The notes beneath the pieces were generated by a model. That model had not been told where the DNA came from and ran no database searches. It saw only the letters and a list, made by a program, of their open reading frames with translations. The translations under genes and the position numbers were made by a program. Positions 12,548-26,224 of a DNA stretch of 64,000 nt are shown piece by piece. The DNA comes from Ancistrus triradiatus. Taxonomy: Eukaryota; Chordata; Actinopteri; Siluriformes; Loricariidae. Every line of letters starts with the position of its first letter. Within the stretch, counting starts at the first letter, position 1. The stretch lies in the NCBI GenBank assembly GCA_025084515.1, contig JAJAGP010000016.1:1315877-1379876 (forward strand), in the 5' to 3' direction.

Positions 12548-14333
12548 TCCATGAATAATCGACGATCAGCCTGATGTCGTTACATTATTGTGCTATATGT
12601 CACTGGCTTTTAATGAGCAGTGTTTACAGATTCACCAACGTTATGCAGTGGTGGAATGCTCATGTGTTGCTTGTGAATGTGTTGCCATGGCTCTGATTAC
12701 TAAAGTGTTCCCTGTCCTGTCTGCGGGCCTTCGTTTTTGTGATGACTTATTCCGTCGTGTGTCTTTTCCTTCTCTTTGCCTTCTGCTGCCGGTTCGGTTT
12801 CTTTGCTGTTTACTCCGTTATCTTTGTTATGTGTATCTTGGGGTAAAAAGCTGAGCGCCAACAAAGAATGAATTATGAGTCCTCTGGGTGCATTGCTGAT
12901 CCAATTTCTCTCTGTGCGAGTTCATTCGAATTTGTGTGTGTGTGTGCGTGCATGAGCAATGTGGACTCATTTTTAAGTGCCACTGACACAACCTGTATTT
13001 GTAACAATTGTTTTGTTAAGAGTTCGACTGAGTGCCTAATAATAATATGGAGCTGCCATTATTGTATATCATGTTGCTATTAGTGCATAATTTGTACAGA
13101 CAAGTGTGAATGAAGCTGCTTGTGGCCTGATATGTGGAAGAATCGTGTTGGGTCCGTTATTTCAAGGAGTGTGAGATCAGTTTATAGAAATGTCTAAGGG
13201 AAAGACGAGGTTCTTTGCTGCCCTGCCAATGAGACGGTGTTAAACAGGAACTCCACCGATATTCATCACCAGTACTCTGAGATAATGAGCTAAAGAGACT
13301 GCAGGTTTCACAAAGAAACCTCAGAGGCCGCCACAGTCAGAATGTAACGCTGAAGGATTTGAGTCTGCTGTGCATTTCTCACTCACTTGTAGAGCTGTGC
13401 AGGTAAACAGGTAATTGGCTTACGAGTTTCATATTCCCCGTAAAATCAGAGCTGCCAGCTTGGTTCATTTTTTTTTTTTTGCCAAACCCTTTGTCATTTG
13501 CTTTATCTGGTAATGAATCAGCTGTCTGGATTAAAATAAGGAGACACACTAGCAAACTCGCTTTACATATTCTGTTATATTTGCATCCTGGATGGAACTT
13601 GGCGGCACCAAGTCTTTGGCTGACATTTGGTCGGGGTCTGCCATAGCTGCTGTGTACAGGGTGTCCAGCATCATATAAAAATAAACCCTTTAATATTCAG
13701 CCGTCCACTATCCTTAAACAATGTGGAGCTGTTTTACCTACACAAACACACAACACAATGCTAAGCATGTAATTGCATTGTAGCCTCAATAATGTGCTGG
13801 GACAAATATTCTGTCCTAATTTTCTCTAATATTGAGCAAGGATTGCAGTTAGCTCTAGCAGTCGATCTGCCTGGAAGTCCACAGGGTGGTTTGTTTATCT
13901 TGCAAAGTTTAGGGAAATAGGATTTGTACACGTCTGCTAATATGACTTTTATTGGTTCATGGTCAAAATTCATCAGTTGCTTTTATTTGATTAAGGTTTC
14001 CTAAACTTGGAGTTATTTCCATACATTCAGTTGTTCAAATTATTCAATGTTTAATTACTTGGGTACAGCATGATATGTAAAATGTGAAAATATTAATGGA
14101 CCCTGTAGTGCTGGACATGTGCGTTTTGCGAAGACACTAGATAGATACCAAATCGACTGTAGTTTAATGTGCTTTAAGCGTGGTTAAGGTAGACTACAGT
14201 GTGATAAATAGAGCATATATTAAACTCCTCAGTTTATGATAAATTCAACTTGCAATGGATTTGTCGGAGTGTATTCCCATCATAAATCGAGGACCAACTG
14301 TAGAATATGCAAAGCTGTTTTGTGAGGATCTGC

Positions 14334-14523
14334 TCATTTACATTTACAGCATTTAGCAGACGCCCTTATCCAGAGCGACTTGCAACTGATACAACCCAAA
14401 CAAATGTGGGTTAAGGGTCTTGCTCAAGGACCCAACAGTGGCAGCTTGGCAGAGGTGGGATTTGAAACCTGGACCTTCTGGTCCATAGTCCAGTACCTTA
14501 ATCGCTAGGCTACCACAGTCCCA
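14334..14523 (-). repeat. SINE family A
   Basis: Full-length copy on the minus strand, tail at 14334 and tRNA-like head ending at 14523. Confidence 0.85.
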
Positions 14524-15031
14524 CTTTTCAAGTGCATTATTACATTTTTAATACATGTAGCTGATTTATTGTGCAGTCAAAGTGATGGAATAAACCAAGC
14601 CAGATTTTACAGAATAAGGGGAACATGGAAGTTGTAAGAACCACCTGAGTTCAACACTAGGTGTGAGACAGCAGACTGTTTTTTTTAAATGGCTGTATGC
14701 AGGGGAGTGCAGCCATTATAATCACACATGCAGATGGAGTCTACTGGTACTCAGGTAGGAACACTAGAAAGTACAGTGTTCTTGCCTGTATTCAACACAC
14801 AAGGGCTGTGTGTCAAAAACCGCCCTGCAGCTCATTAATATTACAGTACTGGTAAAAGTTCTGCCTGCTATGGAGTGTCGGAATGAAAAGCTCTTTGACT
14901 TAATAAACTTACTTATATGGACACATTTGCAGTGGTTTCCACTGATTTGTTGGTCTGTACAGACATACTACTGCATATGTACTTGCACAGAAACACTAAG
15001 TACAGGTTTCCGTCCCAAGTTTGTGAAAACT

Positions 15032-15228
15032 GGGACTGTGGTAGCCTAGCGGGTAAGGTACTGGACTATGGACCAAAAGGTCCAGGGTTCAAATCCCACC
15101 TCTGCCAAGCTGCCACTGTTGGGTCCTTGAGTAAGGCCCTTAATCCACAATTGCTTAGATTGTAAGACTGTATCAATTGTAAGTCGCTCTGGATAAGGGT
15201 GTCTGCTAAATGCTGTCAATGTAAATAT
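15032..15228 (+). repeat. SINE family A (left arm of inverted pair)
   Basis: Full-length copy. The intact B box reads GGTTCAAATCC near 15086-15096. Confidence 0.85.
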
Positions 15229-15246
15229 ACTCATCTCTTGTTCCTT

Positions 15247-15376
15247 GCATTTAGCAGACGTAGGTTAAGGGTCTTGCTCCAGGACCCAACAGTGGCAGCT
15301 TGGCAGAGGTGGGATTTGAAACCTTGACCTTCTGGTCCAGAGTCCAGTACATTAACCGCTAGGCTACCGCAGTACC
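15247..15376 (-). repeat. SINE family A, deleted (right arm of inverted pair)
   Basis: Head-proximal two thirds of the element in opposite orientation, 18 bp after the previous copy. A piece between the tail and body is missing. Confidence 0.8.
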
Positions 15377-16924
15377 TTTCAATAAAAAGGTCTGTAACAA
15401 TGGTACTGAGTGGTACGTTCTGAGTCCACCTCTCATTATAAAGACCCCTTCACCCCGTGTCTACCATCAGTTAACTTGGTTGTAGTTGTGGGATGAATGT
15501 AAGGGCATTACCGGAGCAGCCCTGTTCACATAACATAACATACTCCTAAGAGAAGGTCACATGAGTGGAAATTGGTGGAGTAAACCTGAACTGTTTAGCT
15601 CAATCTCTCCTTATTAATCCCTGCCTGTAGGAAGCACAAAGCAAAGCCTGACTTGTAGGCCAAAGAGCTCATCTCAACTACTTGTGCATCTTACCACCAT
15701 AAGCTAGGTGCTAATAATGTTTATGTAAACGTCTCATGTGTGGTGTTCCAGTACGTATGAAATGTAACGCTCATGGCTTATTCTTCCCTTTGGGTTTTTG
15801 CGTGCCTTCTTTTTCTGGTTCCAAGTTTCTCTGTGGCATGGGGCAAACAGCGGAGCCGTGCATGGTTTTATTTTCGTAACAGCCGTCTGGGTGATACGCG
15901 AAGTGTCACCCTTCCAAATCGCAGCGCTGAGCACGTCACTCCATATCATATTTTTGTGTGTCTTGCAGTCCTGACATCCAGGGAGTCATCTTGGAGGTGA
16001 AACCTGGAGCGCCATGGATCTCTTATTACACCTATGTGCTTAACCGCCTACTGTTCTAATGCTCCTAGTCATTAATGTAACTATATATTATATACCTGCT
16101 GTATATACAAATATATGTTTTACATTTTGTTACATTCCAAAACATGTATTTACTGTAAGATATTACCAGAAAGATCTATTTAGAGAACTGTTACTTTTGT
16201 GTATGTATTTAAGTCTAATAAAGACAGCGTGGTGTGCTTTAGATAACTTTGGCCTCTTGTGCCTTTCTTTCTTTCATTTTTTTTTTTTTAAACAGGGTTC
16301 AGCTTCTAAGTAGAATGTTCCCCCTCCTATATATATATATATAGATAGATAGAATATTGGATGAGATATATATATATATATATAAGGTAGCAACTTGAGA
16401 TTCCTGCGTTGACTTCTAGAAGCAATTCTTGCCTGGAAGCAAGGCGATTTTTATTGACAATCTGTGAAACATGCCAGGTGGCTCCTGTCCATAAGTTTAG
16501 TCTTTCACCCACAATTCTGATGAGAATTTCCTGTACACTGGGATTTGTGCTGCTGCTGGTAGACCCGTATGACCGTTTACTTCGATACACCTACAAATTC
16601 AACTACTTCCTTCACACTATGCCCTTTGGCATGCCCAAATGCAATCACTCCTTTTTGCCTATCATTAGCATTTGCTTTGCGACCCATTTTCCACACATCA
16701 AACAATACATTCAGTGCACTGTACCACCTCTCCTCTATCTATGAATCCCATCGCACACCTCGCAGGTATTTAAAGCCTGATCATCCTTGCACAATGCCAT
16801 CAGCAGGAGCCTGAAGTTACTACCACCTGAAACGCACAAGATGACTAATTTTTTGTTCGGTGAGCTTATCGTCTGAAATGGTGTTTAATTATACTGTGTG
16901 TGTGTGTGTGTGTGTGTGTATGTA

Positions 16925-18275
16925 TACAGTGCTGCTTGAAAGTTTGTGAACCCTTTAGAAATTTCTATATTTCTGCATTAATATGACCTAAAACATCATC
17001 AGATTTTCACACAAGTCCTAATAGTAGATAAAGAGAACCCAGTTCTACAAATGAGACAAAAATATTATACTTGGTCATTCATTTATTGAGGAAAATGATC
17101 CAATATTACATATTAGTGAGTGGCAAAAGTATGTGAACCTCTAGGATTAGCAGTTATTTTGAAGGTGAAATTAGACTCAGGGGTTTTCAATCAATGGGAT
17201 CAGGTGTGAGTGGGCACCCTGTTTTATTTAAAGAACAGGGATCTATCAAAGTCTGCTCTTCACAACACATGTTTGTGGAAGTGTATCATGGCATGAACAA
17301 AGGAGATTTCTGAGGACCTTATAGAGAGTTATTGATGCCCATCAGGCTGGAAAAGGTCATAAAACCATCTCTAAAGAGTTTGGACTCCACCAATCCTCAG
17401 ACAGATTGTGTACAAATGGAGGAAATTCAAGACCATTGTTACCCTCCCCAGGAGTGGTCGACCAACAAAGATCACTCCAAGAGCAAGGTGTGTAATAGCT
17501 GGCGAGGTTCACAAAGGCCTGAAGGCCTCTCTCTCACTGGCTAATGTTAATGTTCATGAGTCCACCATCAGAAGAAGATACTGAACAACAATGGTGTGCA
17601 TGGCAGGGTTGCAAAGCCACTGCTCTCCAAAAAGAACATTGCTGCTGCTGGTGGTGGTAGTATCATGGTTTGGCCTGTTTTGCTGCATCTGGACCAGGAC
17701 AGCTTGCCATCATTGATGGAACAATGAATTCTGAATTATATCAGAGAATTCTCTAAGGAGAATGTCAGGATATCTGTCCATGAACTGAATCTCAAGAGAA
17801 GGTGGGTCCATGCAGCAAGACAACGACCCTAAGCACACAAGTCGTTCTACCAAAGAATGGTTAAAGAAGAATAAAGGTAATGTTTTTGAAATGGCCAAGT
17901 CAAAGTCCTGACCTTAATCCAAACGAAATGTGTTTTGGAAGGACCTGAAGTGAGCAGCTAATGTGAGGAAACCCACCCAACATCCCAGAGCTGAAGCTGT
18001 GTTCTGTATGGAGGAATGGGCTAAAATTTCCTCCAAGCCGGTGTGCAGGACTGATCAACAGTTACAGGAAACGTTTAGTTGCAGTTATTGCTGCACAGGG
18101 GGGTCACAGGGGGATCCACATATTGAAAGCAAAGGTTCACATACTTTTGCCACTCACTAATATGTAATACTGGATCATTTTCCTCAATAAATAAATGACC
18201 CAGTATAATATTTTTATCTCAATTGATTAACTGGGTTCTCTTCTTTTCTACTTATCTACTTTTAGGACTTGTGTG
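16925..18275 (+). mobile_element. Tc1-like element with degraded transposase
   Basis: It has the same end family as 6585-7429. The left terminal repeat is full, and the right one is truncated at GGACTTGTGTGAG. Plus-strand relics run from the helix-turn-helix part (17300-17560) through GGTGGTAGTATCATGGT to CAACGACCCTAAGCACACA. They carry many frameshifts and stops. Confidence 0.85.
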
Positions 18276-18720
18276 AGTCCCAGTCCAGCAGAGTTCTTGT
18301 TCACGACACCACTGCAAACAAAGGCAAATGTGGCTGGCTGTCAATGGCAGGACAAGTAATGGGCAAAGTGACAACAAATTTCCTTCTGCTAAGCGCCTGG
18401 AAATGGTCCGAGCAGAGACGGCTGTGTCTGAATGGTGGACGACGAAACTGTGGGAGCTGCTCGTGATTGTCCGTGGATCAAACAATCCTCTCTACTGGTG
18501 GTCTGTCTGGGTCACCCAGAGCCTGTTTGCCATGTGTTCATGCCCTCATGGAACCACTGCTCCCAACACCTCCTAACAGCTAAGTCAGAACGTCCATCCT
18601 CCTCCTCTCAGTCCAATGATACACCCCTCCCAAAGTCTGTCAACTGGGCAAAATCTATTCGAGTGCATCGTAGAGGCATGTCCAGCAGTCAACAATCTCT
18701 CACCGACGATATATAACATC
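18276..18720 (-). mobile_element. Fragment of a different Tc1/mariner transposase
   Basis: The minus strand at 18252-18485 encodes SFVVHHSDTAVSARTISRRL followed by LPLTASH...QWCREQE, the N-terminal half of another fish Tc1-type transposase. It abuts the truncated end of the preceding element exactly, which suggests insertion or deletion at the junction. Confidence 0.65.
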
Positions 18721-19048
18721 TAAATATATATTATGTATCTATTATATTATTACCATATACTTTTCTTAACTTTCCTTACTATTGCTAATGCAGGCCACAA
18801 CATTCATTCACTTTTATAATCCTGTAATACAATTCAGGCTCATGGAGCCTGGGCCTAACTGGCAGCACAGAGCACAAGACTGGAACAAGGCCTAAGGTAA
18901 GAGAAGAGGAAAACCAACACAGATGAGTTTAATTTAATTTTGAATTGAAATTTATAAGAATACAAAAGTGTACATTAAAATGTTCTGTGTTGATCGTCTG
19001 ATTATGCTCAGCTAGTAACAAGAGTACAAAGCTTGAGTCTCACTTTGC

Positions 19049-19225
19049 CAGTGTGGAGTTTGTATGTTCTCCCCGTGTCTGCGTGGGTTTCCTCCAGGTA
19101 CTCTGGTTTTCTCCCACATTCCAAAGTGCTCCCCAGTGTGACTGTGTGTGTGTTAATGCTAGGCAATGGACTGGCACACTGTCTGGGGTTGGTTCTCGGC
19201 TTGTGCTCTGTGCTGCTGGTTAGCG
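19049..19225 (+). repeat. SINE family B fragment
   Basis: The body only: GTGGAGTTTGTATGTTCTCC followed by CCCGTGTCTGCGTGGGTTTC. Head and tail are lost. Confidence 0.65.
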
Positions 19226-20095
19226 AACCTGTCACCCCACATCCCTAAATTGCACTGAATGGTTTTCATGACCTGAAAATAGGAAATGAAAGCCCAAATA
19301 GAACATGAGAAATAATTTGTAGTGCTAGATTCTACAAAGGCCCCTAGTTCTAGAGGAAGCACACATCCTGTTCAGTTGATACACTTGCATAATGTGTGCT
19401 CACTGTCAGCTTGTAAAGATTACAGATTATGTGACAACCAGTGTCTCTGTTACTGTACAACCTGGCAATGATCAAACTGTAACACCATAATATAATAATA
19501 TAACAAAGCACCGCAGGACGTAGAGTCGCACTGCCGAGCGTACACTCTATCAGACTGTAGTGGCAAGCAGGCAAATTAGGTTCTATTTCCTGCAGGGAAG
19601 CACTTCAATTTTCACATTTCTTAATTGCAAGCTTTTCCCTTCATTCCCTTTCTTGAATAATTGAATCATTAAAGCCACAGCCATGCCACCATTGTGCTAG
19701 CCTGACTGATTACTGCAGGTTTCTCTGACGTATCTGGAACTGGCTCGGCTCTTTTGCCATTATGACCAATTAGGTCCAATCAGATTATGGTGATAAGATC
19801 AGGGAAGTGTATGATGTGGCTAAGCCTCTAATCCAAGCAGCTCTTAGAAACGGACCATTTATAAGTCCTGCCTGTTAGGGGATTGTGAGACACTGAACAT
19901 TCACACACACACTGCAGTAGATATCTCTGTTACAGTAGATACGTGTGCCAAGGCTCTTTTTGTATGGACTATTAAATGAATGCTGATGTGTATAATAATG
20001 GTGTGGTATTTTTGTGACTTAACATCTTATGGTTTTATTTATTGAATGTAACGTGCTGGACACCACTAAAGAATTATAATGGCCATATTCATCCA

Positions 20096-20200
20096 TTCAA
20101 TAATTCATTCATTCATCTTAACCGCTTAATCCTAATCAGGGTTGCAGGAAAGCCCGTGCCTAGCCGGCAGCGCCGGGTGCCTATCCACTGTAGGGCATAA
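20096..20200 (-). repeat. SINE family B tail fragment
   Basis: An ATTCATTCATTCATC run followed by TTAACCGCTTAATCCTAATC, the complement of the family B tail. Confidence 0.6.
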
Positions 20201-20447
20201 TAGTGCCCTTATGTAAACAATAAATAACAACCTTAACATTTCAGTGTGCATGAATTTGAACTACCATGTTTCATCACACAAGTAAATATGAAGGCTGACA
20301 TGGACTAATGCTCTGCCCAGATTGTCTGTGCCCAGTGGGTTCTGGGTTAGGCTCTAGACCATCTAACCCACAACCCTGACCAGAATAAGTGGGGGTAAAA
20401 GAGAATGCTTTTGCTTATTATACTACAAATGTATGTAGAGCTGTAGT

Positions 20448-22050
20448 TACAGTGGTGTTTAAAAGTGTTTGCCCCCTTCCTGATTTCACATTTTTTTGCA
20501 TGTTTGTCACACTTAAGTGTTTCGGAACATCAAACCAATTTAAATATTAGTCAAAGACAACACAAGTAAACACAAAATGCAGTTTTTAAATGAAGGTGTT
20601 TATTATTAAGGGAGAAAAAAGTCCAGACCTACATGGCCCTGTGTGAAAAAGTGATTGCCCCTAAACCTAGTAACTGGTTGGGCCACCCTTAGCAGCAACA
20701 CTGCAACCAAGCGTTTGTGATAACTTGCAGAAGTGAGTCTTTTACAGCGTTGTGGAGGAATTTTGGCCACTCATCTTTGCAGAATTGTTGTAATTCAGCC
20801 ACACTGGGGGGTTTTCGATCATGAACGGCCTTTTTTAAGGTCATGCCACAGCATCTCAATAGGATTCAGGTCAGGACTTTGACTAGGCCACTCCAAAGTC
20901 TTCATTTTGTTTTTCCTTCAGCCATTCAGAGCTGGACTTGCTGGTGTGTTTTGGATCATTGTCCTGCTGCAGAACCCAAGTTCGTTTTTAGGTCATGAAC
21001 AGATGGCCGGACATTCTCCTTCAGGATTTTTTGGTAGACAGCAGAATTCATAGTATCATTTATCACAGCAAGTCTTCCAGGTCCTGAAGCAGCAAAACAG
21101 CCCCAGACCATCACACTACCACCACCATATGTTACTGTTGCTATAATGTTCTTTTTCTGAAATGCTGTGTTACTTTTACGCCAGATGTAATGGGACACAC
21201 ACCTTCCAAAGATTCAACTTTTGTCTCGTCAGTCCACAGAATGTTTTCCCAAAAGTTTTGGGGATCATCAAGATGTGTTTTGGAAAAGTTGAGACGAGCT
21301 TTAATCTTCTTTTTGCTCAGCAGTGGTTTTCATCTTGGAACTCTGCCATGCAGGCCATTTATGCCCAGTCTCTTTCTTATGGTGGAGGCATGAACACTGA
21401 CCTTAAATGAGGAAAGTGAGGCCTGCAGTTCTTTGGATGTTGTTGTGGGGCTTTTGTGACCTCTTGGATGAGTCGTCATTGCGCTCTTGGGGTAATTTTG
21501 GTTGGCCGGCCACAACCTGGTTCACCACTGTTCCATGTCTTCACCATTTGTGGATAATGGCTCTCACTGTGGTTCGCTGGAGTCCCAAAGCTTTAGAAAT
21601 GGCTTTATAACCCTTTCCAGACTGATAGATCTCAATTACGTTCTTTCTCAATTGTTCCTGAATTTCTTTGGATCTCGGTAAGTGTGTAGCTTTTAAGGAT
21701 CTTTTGGTGTACTTCACTTTGTCAGACAGTTCCTATTTAAGTGATGTCCTGATTGAGAACAGGTTTGGCAATAATCAGGCCTGGGTGTGGCTAGAGACAT
21801 TGAACTCAGGTGTGATAAACCATAGTTAAGTTGTGTTTTAACAAGGGGGGGCAATCACTTTTTCCCACAGGGACATGTAGGTTTGGATTTTTTTTTCTCC
21901 CTTAATAATAAACATCTGCATTTTGTGTTTACTTGTGTTGTCTTTGTCTAATATTTAAATTGGTTTGATGTTCCAAAACACTTAAGTGTGAAAAACAGAC
22001 AAAAAATAGGAAATCAGTAAGGGAGCAAACACTTTTTCACACCACTGTAT
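20448..22050 (-). mobile_element. Full-length but decayed Tc1-like element
   Basis: It has about 1.6 kb with both inverted terminal repeats of roughly 200 bp (CAGTGGTGTTTAAAAGTG and CACTTTTTCACACCACTG). The minus strand holds transposase pieces in several frames (HPRGHKSPTTTSKELQ for the N-terminal part, GGGSVMVWGCFAASGPGRL for the catalytic part). It is the same family as 9420-10487 but keeps the part deleted there. Confidence 0.9.
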
Positions 22051-22155
22051 AACTGATGATTCTAACAATCCTACTTTTTTCCTTCTCTTGTCAAATTTCT
22101 GTCATACGTACTGCATATACAAACATAAGTTAACAGTATTGTACAGTCTAATGCA

Positions 22156-22260
22156 AAGGTTTGGGCACCCCTGGCCAAATGACACTTTGGTTAACACAAC
22201 CTTTAAAAGGAATAAACATCACCAGTGAGTCAAATTGTTATGACCACCTAGACTGCAACA
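22156..22260. mobile_element. DNA transposon terminal fragment
   Basis: ACAGTCTAATGCAAAGGTTT followed by GGGCACCCCTGGCCAAATGA resembles the terminal repeat of another fish Tc1-type family. No partner end is seen nearby. Confidence 0.45.
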
Positions 22261-22794
22261 GTTTACTTAGGTGGCACGTGTCATATTTAAGCAATAGAAT
22301 ACAAGAGGGAGTGTGTTATCATGAATAACATCACAGCTTTGATTTGGTCACAGGCAGGAGCTGAAGGTGAGAGCCGTAGATCATCACAGCCGTGATCATC
22401 TATGGCACAATAACGCGCGACCTCGAGTGTTCTATTGCTTTTATACAACAGTTTTTTTACAACAAAAGAAATCAAAGAAGCTCTGAATTTCATATTGAAT
22501 ATGCTTTAATACCTTCTGCCAAAAGAGTAGGTCCACAATGAATAAGTTGTTGCTACGTAACAGTAACAATTGTGCTGCTCAAACACATATGCTACAAAAG
22601 GCATAAGGTTTATATAACATAACCAAGCAGCTTGCAGTTTTAGTTTGCAGTGCAAATAAGTGAAGATGAGAGAAAAACTAAAACTTATTAAGAATTAAAC
22701 GATAGAATTTAGTTAATTATTAGGGACTTTTTTTTTTTTTTGTAAAAAAAAAAAAAAAAAAAAAACGTAATCCAATCAGATTGTAAGGTTGGAA

Positions 22795-23010
22795 CTAACT
22801 GTTGTATAATGATGTCCACATCATTGTCAGACCCAGGATTCCCCTCCCCAACACTGCCCAGAGCACCACACTCCCTCCATTAGCTTGTATTATTCCGACA
22901 GTCCATCTCGGTGCCATCACTTCCCCAAGATAAACAGCACAAGAGAAAATGAGCTCAATGAACCAGACAGCCTTATTCCATTGATCGAAGGTCCAGTTCC
23001 AACACGTGTA
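22795..23010 (-). mobile_element. Tc1-like transposase fragment
   Basis: Degenerate sequence around GCCATCACTTCCCCAAGATA and TTCCATTGATCGAAGGTCCA resembles the central part of a known fish Tc1 family in antisense. It lies directly against the next element. Confidence 0.5.
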
Positions 23011-23940
23011 TGCCCGTAAGTCTTCACCAGGTTTGCACACACTGGTATGTAGCTGGTATTTTGGCCCCATCCTCCATGCAGATCTCCTTTGCATAAAACA
23101 GCCCCAAAGCATGATGTTTCCACCCCCATGCTTCACAGTAGGTATGGTGTTCTTGGGATGCAACTCAGCATTCTTCTTCCTCCAAACACGACGAAATTAC
23201 TTTTTACCAAAAAGTCCTATTTTGGTTTCATCTGACCACATGATATTCTTCCAATCCTCTTCTGGATCATCCATATGCTCTCTGGCAAACTTCAGACGGA
23301 CCTGGACATGTACTGGCTTAAGCAGGGGGACACGCCTGGCACTGCAGGATCTGAGTCCCTCTCGGCGTAGTGTGTTACTGATGGTAGCCTTTGTTACTTT
23401 GGTCCCAGCTCTCTGCAGGTCATTCATCAGGTCCCTCTGTGTAGTTCTGGATTTTTGCTGACCGTTCTCATGATCATTTTGACCCCACGGGATGAGATCT
23501 TGCGTGGAGCCCCAGATCGAAGGAGATTATCAATGGTCTTGTATGTCTTACAATTGCTCCCACAGTTGATTTATTCACACCAACCTGCTTGCCTATTGTA
23601 GATTCACTCTTCCCAGCCTGGTGCAGGTCTACAATTTTCTTCCTGGTGTCCTTCAACAGCTCTTTGGTCTTGACCATGCTTGAGTTTGGTGTCTGACTGT
23701 TTGAGGCTGTGGACAGGTGTCTTTTATACAGAGAACAGGTGCCATTAATACAGATAAGGAGTGGAGGACAGAAGAGCTTCTTAAAGAAGAAGTTACACGT
23801 CTGTGAGAGACAGAAATCTTGTTAGTTTGTGGGTGACCAAATACTTATTTTCCTCCATGATTTACAATTAATTTAAAAATTATACAATGTGATTTAATGG
23901 ATTTTTTAAATCCATTTTGTCTCTCATAGTCGAAGTGTTT
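23010..23940 (-). mobile_element. Tc1-like element, internally deleted
   Basis: Same family as 51409-52954. The minus strand encodes the start (MVKTKELLKDTRKKIVDLHQ), a middle part with DDPEEDWKNIMWSDETK, and HPKNTIPTVKHGGGNIMLWG. The region with the second Asp and the Glu of the triad is deleted. The 5' terminal repeat ends near 23935; the 3' repeat is missing. Confidence 0.85.
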
Positions 23941-24509
23941 TATATATATATGGCAAAGTGGTGCTGCGGTTAGCACCCTAGATACCCTGATTGGAGTCCA
24001 CAACTCTCACTTTTTGAGCAATATGACAAATAAATATGTAATTTAATGGAGCTTGAACAGTACCAATTATTATGTTTGCCACCTTATAGTTATTTTTGTT
24101 CTGAACACTTACGTTCCCAAACCAAGCAATCATAAAAAAGTTAAAACACATTCAATAAATGTCTTGATCTCATCATCTTCCTGTCCACGTTGAATGTATT
24201 TAACTTTCATAAAAAGTATAATCTCTGCTGCCCTTCTTTACATCCATATTCACATTAAAGGTCAGCTTACTGTCAGTAATAGTCACCAGATATTTATAAC
24301 TGTCAACAAATTAAATTGCTGCACCATTAATCAATACAGGTTATGGGGACTGGGGCACTTTACGAAAATCAATTTTCCTTTCTTTTGTTTTTGTAATGTT
24401 TCATTTCAAATTCATATCTGTACCACTGAACAAAGAACAGAACATCAATGGAATTCACTGGGAGCAGGGGAAAGTGGTTTACTTAAGGGCACCCTATCTC
24501 CATTATTCA

Positions 24510-24658
24510 ACCTTTAAGTCATACGTGTCAAAGTAATATCCACATGAATGCCAGGACACAAAGTTTCCCAGCAGATCATTACCCGGGGTATCACACTATC
24601 AGTCTTCTTCGCTTCACTTGTCAGTGGTTTTAATGTTACAGCTGATCGGTGTACGCCT
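24510..24658 (-). mobile_element. Mariner-like transposon end
   Basis: On the minus strand it begins CACCGATCAGCTGTAACATT and AAAACCACTGACAAGTGAAG. It is the same family as 1-220 and 37548-38925, truncated after about 150 bp. Confidence 0.7.
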
Positions 24659-25426
24659 TACATTATTTTCGTATTCATCAAACCACTCATGCACTGTGGA
24701 CATAGGGAGTCACTCTGGAAGAAACTTCCATCAAGAAATGTTCCATCTCAGTAACTGAGTGACAAACCGGAATATATTGGTATTATTCTGCAGTGACTTC
24801 TGCCAAAAGGACAAGTTGATTCCATCTATGGCAGCAAAATTCCCCCACAGCGTAGCAAAGACACAAAGCCCCTCCATACTTGTGCAGATTTTCCATATAA
24901 TTTGGTTGTGTGTATGAACTGTAATGGTATGGATGGAACTAATGCTACTGTAATAGACTACTTTAAAACACTACTTTAGCAAACATGATTGAGCCATATT
25001 AGTCATCTGTCAAGCCTATATGGACTGAATGCATTTTGCACCTAGGTGTGAGCGAATGAGTAAGAGAGCAAATATTTGAGTGTGTGATGTCATCTGATCT
25101 CCTGTAAGTGGTGCCCTGTCCAGAGTGTATCCAGTCTCTGGAACAGGCTCCTGACCCACTACAACCCTGATCAGGATGAAATGGTATCTGAAAATGAATG
25201 AATGAATGAATGAATGACTTAAAATGACACTTTTGGAGAGAAACATCAGGACTGCATGATAAAGACTACAATGATAATCACTTTAGGCTTATTTACACAC
25301 AAAATAGTTTTATTAGACTTGAATAAACAGATAACAGATGGTCTTTTCCACAGTATACGCACACATTCACAATACTTTATATATCTTTAATCGGCTGAGA
25401 GAAACATACATTAGTCTAAGAAATAG

Positions 25427-25427
<1 letters not shown>

Positions 25428-25495
<68 letters not shown>
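25428..25495. repeat. (TA)n microsatellite
   Basis: About 33 TA dinucleotide repeats. It is long enough to extrude a cruciform and to be unstable in assembly. Confidence 0.95.
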
Positions 25496-26224
25496 GTAAC
25501 GTCAAAGGCAGCCAAAGCACTTTTTGACCACTAAGGGTAAGGTAGACACACATGCTAAAGTGGGCGAAAATGGTGTATGACGTGTTCCTCTGGAACATAT
25601 TCCACAGCAATTAGTACATGTCAATCAAAAGAGGATATGTGGACAGACTATTGTCTGCATGACGAGTGGAACAGAACCAAAAAAAGAAGTACTTTTAAGA
25701 GTTTTCTCAAGGAACCATTGTTCCAGAGAATACATAAATGCTGGCTTGTTTGAGAACTATAGCCTGCTGGATTGTTTCCCAGCATCACAGTTGATTGCTT
25801 AACCAAGCCAAAAATCATGATCGCCATTCAAAACGGTTATATGCAGCCCTAAGCGTCGCTGGTGAAAAGTGGAGATGATTGCAAAATCCCCAAGTAGTTG
25901 GAACATTGCTTGGGACAGGAGTCCCAAAGCACCAACGTGTCTACAGACAGGAGACAAGATTTCTACTGGCACACCTGCTGCTGCGTGGACTATAGAGAGA
26001 CTATACTGTGCTGCAATACCGGAGCGGATTAAGTAGTGAAACATGAAGATGATGAAGTGTTGTGCTGTGCTGTGATATGTGGCACGTACACACTCTACCA
26101 CAGTAATGGAGAGGGAAGATACCCCAGTAAAGCAGCGCGGGCTTCCGGTGAGACGCATTAAACAGGCCTCCGGTGGGGGTTTCGGCGCTGACGTGAAGTG
26201 GAGCTCAGAGAGGCATCCAAAAGC

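Larger units (their letters stand above)
11170..16924. other. Gene-poor stretch between RASSF7 and the mir-210 region
   Basis: The first part is probably RASSF7 3' UTR. The rest holds three SINE A copies (listed separately), a degenerate inverted-repeat transposon end near 14120-14310 ending TTATGATAAATTC...GAGGACCAACTGTAG, TA/GATA microsatellite at 16328-16384 and a TG run at 16896-16919. No open frame has domain or splice support. Confidence 0.5.

Noticed and set aside
22731..22766. Poly(T)-poly(A) palindrome
   Set aside because: Low-complexity junction, probably the tail of a degraded retroelement. The length may be unreliable in assembly.
25193..25216. Short GAATGAAT tandem repeat that might suggest a repeat array
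   Set aside because: It is the simple-sequence tail of a worn SINE B copy. No CRISPR-like direct repeats with spacers exist in this window, and none would be expected in a vertebrate.
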